A stretch of 26,015 nt of DNA from a virus, in the IMG/VR virus record IMGVR_UViG_3300045016_000055, positions 1-26,015 of that record. One strand, written 5' to 3'. The translations under genes and the position numbers were made by a program. This document shows, piece by piece, positions 22,159-26,015 of the stretch (the first letter of the stretch is position 1; every line of letters starts with the position of its first letter). A model generated the notes under the pieces. The model worked only from the letters and a program-made list of their open reading frames with translations, ran no database searches and was not told the DNA's origin.

Positions 22159-22467
22159 TTATTCTTGCGGGGATTCTTCGAGGGCTTTTTCTTCTTTAAA
22201 CGCGGCTAGGACATCTTGCTCGACCACTTCTTCGGGGAAGAAATCCTCTTTTTTGGGGAATTTCAGGGAAAAGGGGTAAGAAACGATTGCTAGGATCAGT
22301 TCAGAGCCACAATCTCCGTCCATCATGGAGCGTAACACCCTCTGCACCGCTTGGATCGCGCACTTCTTCGCTTGCTCGCTCTCGAGCGGGATCACTTGCT
22401 GATCGAGCGCCGAAAGACACCGGTTCCAGAAATCCTTCATTTCGCGGAGCGTGGCGCACCGTGGCAT
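22159..22467 (-). CDS. Hypothetical helical protein (102 aa)
   Basis: ATG 22467 with TGAGG eight bases upstream; ATG 22440 is possible. Begins MPRCATLREMKDFWNRCLSA; middle segment 'SEQAKKCAIQAVQRVLRSMMDGDCGSELILAIVSYPF', then an acidic tail (VVEQDVLAAFKEEKALEESP). No membrane helix of sufficient length, no signal. Last gene before the late promoter, so it probably ends the upstream transcription unit or is read through. Function unknown. Confidence 0.65.
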   Translation of the reverse strand: MPRCATLREMKDFWNRCLSALDQQVIPLESEQAKKCAIQAVQRVLRSMMDGDCGSELILAIVSYPFSLKFPKKEDFFPEEVVEQDVLAAFKEEKALEESPQE

Positions 22468-22476
22468 AATAAAACC

Positions 22477-22713
22477 TCAAAAGTCTTTATCTCTTAATAA
22501 ATAAAATCCTTCGGCGAGTTTTATTCCAATCGGTTTTTGCATTTCACTCACGGTGTCATAGTATCCCTCGTCATACCGATCACCGTGGTGAGCAAAACAA
22601 CAGCATTTATATCCTACTGGATGTCCACAATTCTTTTTCCCTTTTGGTTTTGGTCGTTTATAGTCGCAAGTTGAATTGGAAACCTCTGGATCATACTCTG
22701 GATCCTCTCTCAC
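22477..22713 (-). CDS. Cys/His-rich small protein
   Basis: 78 aa if it starts at GTG 22713, whose GTGA overlaps the TGA of the upstream DUF1064 gene; earlier in-frame starts would lie deep inside that gene. Contains 'STCDYKRPKPKGKKNCGHP' and 'YKCCCFAHHGDRYDE', a dense Cys/His patch that may bind zinc, followed by 'DTVSEMQKPIGIKLAEGFYLL'. The start is the least certain part. No family recognised. Confidence 0.55.
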   Translation of the reverse strand: MREDPEYDPEVSNSTCDYKRPKPKGKKNCGHPVGYKCCCFAHHGDRYDEGYYDTVSEMQKPIGIKLAEGFYLLRDKDF

Positions 22714-23066
22714 ACGATCACCATGTACGGAATTTTTGGATTGTTTGCCTCGAAGATTTTCCGTTTCAGATCCCAAAGCGCGTAGGCCGCGCCATCCTGA
22801 TACCCTTTTACCTCATGAACCTCGAGCGATCCGTCAAGGTTTTCTACGAGGAAATCGACAACGTGCGAGCAAACCTTTCGCCCATCGCAGTAAAGATCGT
22901 ATGAAACCTGTCTTTTGAATCCCTTGATCTTTTGGCTCGGGTCCTCCGCTCGACACAAAATCTTTAAAGTCTGATAATACAGCGCCTCCTTCTTCGAGTG
23001 GAACCGGATCCCGTCCACGACAGTCGTCTGCGCGTTGAACTTGTTCTGCCGCGGCATGAAAATCAT
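22710..23066 (-). CDS. DUF1064-like PD-(D/E)XK nuclease-fold protein
   Basis: 118 aa from ATG 23066, with GGAGAAGGAAC upstream; ATGs at 23096 and 23057 are alternatives. N-terminal pattern 'NKFNAQTTVVDGIRFHSKKEALYY' (8-31) and 'HVVDFLVENLDG' then 'VHEVKG' (D71...E85-x-K87) match DUF1064 phage proteins, which have a PD-(D/E)XK-type fold with D, E and K of the catalytic core in place. Expected to be a small DNA nuclease, perhaps Holliday-junction related, working in phage recombination or replication. Family length (about 110-120 aa) fits this start. Confidence 0.82.
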   Translation of the reverse strand: MIFMPRQNKFNAQTTVVDGIRFHSKKEALYYQTLKILCRAEDPSQKIKGFKRQVSYDLYCDGRKVCSHVVDFLVENLDGSLEVHEVKGYQDGAAYALWDLKRKIFEANNPKIPYMVIV

Positions 23067-23128
23067 GTTCCTTCTCCGAACCATACACCACCCCATTTTC
23101 TTTTTTAAAGCTCCCGCGCTCGATCTGC

Positions 23129-23305
23129 CTACGCCTCCGGATTGCCGGCGCGTGCGTCGGTTGCTCGATTCTCGGTTTGCATCGGTTCATTTTTAATCTC
23201 CTTGTATTCTGAAAAACGGATACACTCGTCGCAAACTTTACCCCGGGCCGCGCACTCTCTCAGGCAGATCCCAGTCCTGTAGTTCCCCCGCGTTTTAGGC
23301 CCCAT
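23129..23305 (-). CDS. 58-aa Cys4 zinc-finger-like protein
   Basis: ATG 23305 with AAAGGATAAGC upstream; overlaps the stop of the preceding gene by 11 bases. MGPKTRGNYRTGICLRECAA continues 'RGKVCDECIRFSEYKE': CX3C-X6-CX2C (Cys14, 18, 25, 28), a compact zinc-ribbon pattern, then a polar tail. It accounts for the otherwise empty stretch between 23129 and 23295. Unknown function; possibly a nucleic-acid binding or regulatory protein. Confidence 0.62.
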   Translation of the reverse strand: MGPKTRGNYRTGICLRECAARGKVCDECIRFSEYKEIKNEPMQTENRATDARAGNPEA

Positions 23306-23633
23306 GCTTATCCTTTCTGCTTTGTGATTTTCCCTTTAAGACATCCTTGAATCTCATCAAGGCTTGGGGAGGGTCATCTTTATCTCCTTTTGTTATCAGT
23401 TCGTGGATGGCATTTTCCAAGTCATCTATGGCTCGGTTATATCCAATAAGCTCCCCAAGAACTTGCTCTCCATCGTTTTCAAGAACCCAGTCTTTGATAA
23501 TTATTTTTCTTGTTAAAAGTTTTTCCAAGCTCGGCGCAATCGGCTCGTAAGAATGATTATAACCCATAGGAGATTTGCTTTCCTTTAAAACACATCTTGT
23601 ATTACATAGTGGACACTTCACGATGTCGCTCAT
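23295..23633 (-). CDS. Hypothetical protein with N-terminal zinc knuckle (112 aa)
   Basis: MSDIVKCPLCNTRCVLKESK gives CX2CX3C near the start (Cys7, 10, 14), followed by a mainly helical protein ('LEKLLTRKIIIKDWVLEND', 'GYNRAIDDLENAIHELI') and a basic C-terminal tail (KGKSQSRKDKHGA). TTGAGGAACCC precedes ATG 23633, which overlaps the stop of the 59-aa gene (ATGA). Family unknown. Confidence 0.7.
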   Translation of the reverse strand: MSDIVKCPLCNTRCVLKESKSPMGYNHSYEPIAPSLEKLLTRKIIIKDWVLENDGEQVLGELIGYNRAIDDLENAIHELITKGDKDDPPQALMRFKDVLKGKSQSRKDKHGA

Positions 23634-23809
23634 TTTGGGTTCCTCAAGATATCAAGAAGCGATTCGCACCTAGAAATCACAAGCTCATCGTCGTGCAAGA
23701 TATACCTTAAATGTTGAATTACATCTTCAACCCTTAAAAGACTTCCCTTTGGTTTTTCTTCAATTCCATAGGCAACGATTGAATATCTTTTTATGATGGG
23801 GTCGCTCAT
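23630..23809 (-). CDS. 59-aa hypothetical protein
   Basis: ATG 23809 has a very strong GGAGGAGTT five bases before it and overlaps the upstream stop (ATGA); its TGA overlaps the next ATG. Starts MSDPIIKRYSIVAYGIEEKP, then 'LLRVEDVIQHLRYILHDDELVISRCESLLDIL', a soluble, helical small protein. It shares the MSD- opening with its downstream neighbour. Unknown function. Confidence 0.65.
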   Translation of the reverse strand: MSDPIIKRYSIVAYGIEEKPKGSLLRVEDVIQHLRYILHDDELVISRCESLLDILRNPK

Positions 23810-23976
23810 AACTCCTCCAACTTTAACTTAATAATCTTAAAATGCTTTTTTGAAAATGCGCCCCGCAGGGATAAGGCAAGAAATGTTTGTGGGGCAATTC
23901 TCACAATATCTTTTTTGCGTTTATCGAAAATTGCAACTGAAGTTCCTGTCCACTTTTTCTTCTTCGTGTTAGGCAT
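23806..23976 (-). CDS. 56-aa basic hypothetical protein
   Basis: Start at ATG 23976 with GGGAGGGAAC upstream, rather than ATG 23988, which lacks one. MPNTKKKKWTGTSVAIFDKR and on to 'KDIVRIAPQTFLALSLRGAF': basic, with a predicted small beta fold. Overlaps the previous gene by 8 bases. Unknown function. Confidence 0.6.
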   Translation of the reverse strand: MPNTKKKKWTGTSVAIFDKRKKDIVRIAPQTFLALSLRGAFSKKHFKIIKLKLEEL

Positions 23977-24325
23977 GTTCCCTCCCAAGCATCATCGCTC
24001 GATAATCGGATGCGTTCTTAATCGCTTCCTCTTTTGTCTCGCCCATAGAATAATAATCACCAACAACATCTTCTCCTTTTGAATTTTCAAGCCGAGCGTC
24101 CCATTTCTTACATTCTGAAACCTTACCCGTCTTTTTATTGATTCGGCAAAACCATGAGTATACCTTTGGCTTTCCAGAGTTCAGTTCCCACTCTTCGACT
24201 TCTGCTGAATCATATCCGCCACCATTTATTGCCTTGGCGCAGAACTCAGCCGATTCTTTGTTGTCATAAATTGCTTCGATGTGATAATCTGAATATGAAC
24301 CCTTTGTTACGACATAGACTTTCAT
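23969..24325 (-). CDS. Hypothetical phage protein (MKVYVVTKGSYSDYHI type)
   Basis: 118 aa. Begins MKVYVVTKGSYSDYHIEAIY, followed by 'DNKESAEFCAKAING' and a 'VEEWELN' beta strand, then 'KTGKVSECKKW...EDVVGDYYSMGETKEEAIKNA'. This opening is familiar from small alpha/beta phage proteins of unknown role. ATG 24325 follows the 36-aa membrane ORF by 19 bases; AAGGATAAGTT upstream is a plausible ribosome site. No catalytic motif. Confidence 0.7.
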   Translation of the reverse strand: MKVYVVTKGSYSDYHIEAIYDNKESAEFCAKAINGGGYDSAEVEEWELNSGKPKVYSWFCRINKKTGKVSECKKWDARLENSKGEDVVGDYYSMGETKEEAIKNASDYRAMMLGREHA

Positions 24326-24344
24326 AACTTATCCTTTCGGTTGA

Positions 24345-24455
24345 TTAACTCCCCAAAACCTTCCACGCAATCCACGCCCCAAGCCCGAATAATCCCCCGA
24401 AAACTATCGGGAGTATCACCGCCAACAGAATGAATTTATAATCCTCTTTTTCCAT
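24345..24455 (-). CDS. 36-aa single-pass membrane peptide
   Basis: ATG 24455 with TGAGGGAACT upstream, 7 bases after the radical SAM stop. MEKEDYKFILLAVILPIVFG continues 'GLFGLGAWIAWKVLGS': short acidic N terminus, one long transmembrane helix, short basic end. It fills the gap between two genes. Unknown; may affect host membrane or lysis timing. Confidence 0.58.
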   Translation of the reverse strand: MEKEDYKFILLAVILPIVFGGLFGLGAWIAWKVLGS

Positions 24456-24462
24456 AGTTCCC

Positions 24463-25263
24463 TCATTCCTTGATTAACTTCATCATTGATTTAATTGCCG
24501 CTGGTCTTGACCATGATCTGACAAATTGCTTCCATTCCCGACTATATTGAATTGAGTTATCTCTATCCTTATACAGTTGTGCAAAAGGAAGAAATCCAAG
24601 TTCAAACACTCTTTTCAATCTCGCCTTCTCTTCAACCATGTCTTTACCACAAAGCACATAACATTGAAGATGATTCCTTGTAAAATCTTTAAGCATTGGG
24701 GCAACTCGTTCCAGCCCCTTAATTGCGTTCTTATGATCACAAGCAAAGAACATCCGTTTTAACCTAAGTGACTTTAAATCATCAACTTTTTCTTGGGTTA
24801 ATCTACTCGCTTCCATCCCCCCAGTAAACTCTACAGCCTTTTGCTTCCTAAGCATAGACATCACAAGTGACCAATGACGTTCTGAGGTGGCAAGAATATT
24901 GTTGTCCTGAATAATATTTCCTTCTGGAAACTCATCAAATTCAATTAACTCTCCCTTGTTTACTTGGCAGAAAGAACACTTATTGGGACAACCCCGGCTA
25001 GTGATTGTCACACCTTTTTTAAGGTACATTCCAGAAACGAAGGGTTCTTTGCTTTCACCATTAACAGCCACTCCGCCGACAATAACCTTTCCTTTCTCAC
25101 TCCACTCAGATGCCAATCTATCAACCTTCGGCAAATCCCAAGTAAATGTCACGCTAATATGAACCTCGTCATAATCAGGCGTGAATAGGGCAGGGGTATC
25201 AAAATAAGCGTGTTCATCTGTTGGGCTAAGACTCGTTCTTGTTGGAAAAACTCTTGCGATCAT
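24463..25263 (-). CDS. Radical SAM enzyme
   Basis: 266 aa. The 4Fe-4S/SAM motif CX3CX2C is 'SRGCPNKCSFCQV' (C92, C96, C99). The N-terminal 75 residues include 'DEVHISVTFTWDLPK' and 'GKVIVGGVAVNG', like the Rossmann-type domain preceding the radical SAM core in B12-binding-like family members, though no B12 His motif is seen. Later 'AVEFTGGMEASRLTQ' (GGE-like SAM contact region) and 'MFFACDHKN' fit the TIM barrel. Start supported by AAGGAATAAAAA. Would make a 5'-deoxyadenosyl radical; substrate unknown, nucleotide or RNA/DNA base modification being one possibility for a phage. Confidence 0.85.
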   Translation of the reverse strand: MIARVFPTRTSLSPTDEHAYFDTPALFTPDYDEVHISVTFTWDLPKVDRLASEWSEKGKVIVGGVAVNGESKEPFVSGMYLKKGVTITSRGCPNKCSFCQVNKGELIEFDEFPEGNIIQDNNILATSERHWSLVMSMLRKQKAVEFTGGMEASRLTQEKVDDLKSLRLKRMFFACDHKNAIKGLERVAPMLKDFTRNHLQCYVLCGKDMVEEKARLKRVFELGFLPFAQLYKDRDNSIQYSREWKQFVRSWSRPAAIKSMMKLIKE

Positions 25264-25266
25264 TTT

Positions 25267-25506
25267 TTATTCCTTGATTAACTTCTTGTTAATTGCGTCA
25301 ACTTCTGCGTATATCCTGTCCTTGGCTGGGTTATCCATCTTTTTCCGATGTAATTCCATGTGATGAAGTCTGCAAAGCCAGCGAACACTCAACTTCTTTG
25401 AATAATCATCGTGGTGTCCTTCCGTTTTGAGATTTCCACAAACCTCGCTCTGCTTTTTTATCGCAAAGGTCTGCGGCGTGAGAGCATTTCTTTTCCCAAT
25501 CTTCTT
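25267..25506 (-). CDS. HNH-like zinc-binding protein, 5' end unresolved
   Basis: Frame open between stops from about 25506 to TAA 25267. Contains 'SEVCGNLKTEGHHDDYSKK' and 'VRWLCRLHHMELHRK', a signature I know from small phage zinc/HNH-type proteins: Cys near the start, HHxDY, then WLCxxHHxxLH. Upstream of the motif the frame still looks like that family (ALTPQTFAIKKQ), yet no ATG, GTG or TTG occurs before it. So the gene either uses a rare start (ATT 25500), is joined by a frameshift to the overlapping upstream gene, or is 5'-damaged. An A6 run at 25454-25459 lies where a 1-base change would join the frames. Confidence 0.5.
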   Translation of the reverse strand, partial: KKIGKRNALTPQTFAIKKQSEVCGNLKTEGHHDDYSKKLSVRWLCRLHHMELHRKKMDNPAKDRIYAEVDAINKKLIKE

Positions 25507-25723
25507 TTAACCCACGCTCATATCCTTCCTTCTCCCCATGCCGATATCCTTCGTGATAAGTTTCATTGGGAGGACGGTTGAGGATTTCTTCTTTGCCACG
25601 CTCATATTGAGCGGTGAGGGCTTGCTCGATTCTGACTTTAAAATCGGTTGTTACACGAATACCCCTATAAGACACTTCATAATCCTTGATGATTTCTTCC
25701 GCAATCTCTCTTGCGCTTTTCAT
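25406..25723 (-). CDS. Hypothetical charged helical protein
   Basis: 105 aa from ATG 25723 with AAGGAGATAACTGAT upstream, five bases after the previous stop; an upstream in-frame start at 25792 has no support. MKSAREIAEEIIKDYEVSYR then 'VTTDFKVRIEQALTAQYERGKEE' is a pattern common to small phage proteins of unknown function; later 'YHEGYRHGEKEGYERGLKEDWEKKC' is charged. The last 33 codons overlap the HNH-like frame. Confidence 0.65.
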   Translation of the reverse strand: MKSAREIAEEIIKDYEVSYRGIRVTTDFKVRIEQALTAQYERGKEEILNRPPNETYHEGYRHGEKEGYERGLKEDWEKKCSHAADLCDKKAERGLWKSQNGRTPR

Positions 25724-25728
25724 ATCAG

Positions 25729-25947
25729 TTATCTCCTTGGCAAGGTCTTTGTCGCAGTAGTCCCGTTCAATCTGTCCCAAACCCATTTCCAATCACACTC
25801 CGAATCATCAAGAATCTCTTCACCATCATCCTTCACAAGCCGATGCTCAAGCCAAAGAGCATCATTATCGACACGGATGACGAACTGTTCCATACCTCGT
25901 TCCGTGTTCTCGGTTCTGATTACTTTCTCTCCAGTGATTATTCTCAT
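25729..25947 (-). CDS. Hypothetical protein (72 aa)
   Basis: AGAGGAGCGTGT precedes ATG 25947. MRIITGEKVIRTENTERGME, then 'FVIRVDNDALWLEHRLVKDDGEEILDDSECDWKWVWDRL': acidic alpha/beta, Trp-rich near the end. Stop TAA is embedded in the Shine-Dalgarno of the next gene. No family recognised. Confidence 0.65.
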   Translation of the reverse strand: MRIITGEKVIRTENTERGMEQFVIRVDNDALWLEHRLVKDDGEEILDDSECDWKWVWDRLNGTTATKTLPRR

Positions 25948-25958
25948 ACACGCTCCTC

Positions 25959-26015
25959 TCAGGTTAAAGTTGCTTCAAACTCCATTATTCTTTCCCCAAT
26001 CCACTCGACAACCTG
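25959..26015 (-). CDS. C-terminal end of a gene running off the right edge
   Basis: Eighteen codons and TGA (25959-25961) are visible: QVVEWIGERIMEFEATLT. The Shine-Dalgarno of the next gene starts within a few bases of this stop, matching the tight packing elsewhere. Too short to assign. Confidence 0.45.
   Translation of the reverse strand, partial: QVVEWIGERIMEFEATLT

Noticed and set aside
22834-23190. Frame starting at ATG 23190 after a good AAGGAGATTAAAA
   Set aside because: The ribosome-like site lies inside the 58-aa Cys4 gene and the frame then runs under DUF1064 with low-complexity Arg/Glu-rich sequence. A one-base change in the A6 run at 23101-23106 would join it to DUF1064, but DUF1064 already has a good start and normal length.

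Overview
This window looks like the late-gene half of a tailed phage (Caudoviricetes) genome, free or as a prophage, probably infecting a Gram-negative bacterium. Every gene I can support lies on the minus strand, so transcription runs from the right edge to the left edge. Genes are packed tightly: most neighbours overlap by 4 to 11 bases (ATGA, GTGA and TAATG junctions) and most starts have a clear Shine-Dalgarno sequence. I see no integrase, bacterial housekeeping gene, tRNA or CRISPR. The portal type, N4-gp56-like capsid protein, a tail adaptor followed by a stabilisation-like beta-propeller, and the absence of tape-measure or tail-tube genes suggest a podovirus-like virion. The host guess rests on two heptosyltransferase-like enzymes and on Sec-type signal peptides.

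Right part (about 22.1-26.0 kb): small accessory genes, including a radical SAM enzyme, a DUF1064/PD-(D/E)XK-like nuclease, several Cys-rich zinc-finger-like proteins and tiny coupled ORFs. An extended -10 promoter sits just before a small zinc-finger gene (start 22112) and would give a leaderless message for the packaging operon.

Middle (about 14.8-22.1 kb): packaging and head module in the order small zinc-finger protein, small terminase, large terminase, small basic protein, portal, hypothetical protein, scaffold, major capsid protein, decoration-like protein. The major capsid gene is split by a 653-nt group I intron (16119-16771). P1, P10, P3, P7, P8 and P9 can all be drawn by eye, and the intron carries a LAGLIDADG endonuclease gene. 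Spliced capsid protein is 317 aa. Stable hairpins without U-tracts bracket the scaffold-capsid-decoration block.

Next (9.8-14.7 kb): a six-gene cassette of sugar and methyl transferases (methyltransferase-GT9 fusion, methyltransferase, Cys-rich protein, GT2, GT9, methyltransferase) lies between head and fibre genes. It is likely to modify a virion protein glycan or the host surface.

Left part (1-9.8 kb): a 1503-aa repetitive fibre-like protein with a signal peptide; a run of very small membrane or secreted proteins, including 27-aa and Trp-rich 42-aa ORFs, that may contain the holin and other lysis-related proteins; a coiled-coil virion-like protein; a tail adaptor with an inserted LamG-like domain; and a beta-propeller tail protein cut by the left edge. 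No endolysin is visible. No stretch longer than about 100 bases lacks a gene, apart from the intron, which is itself mostly coding.
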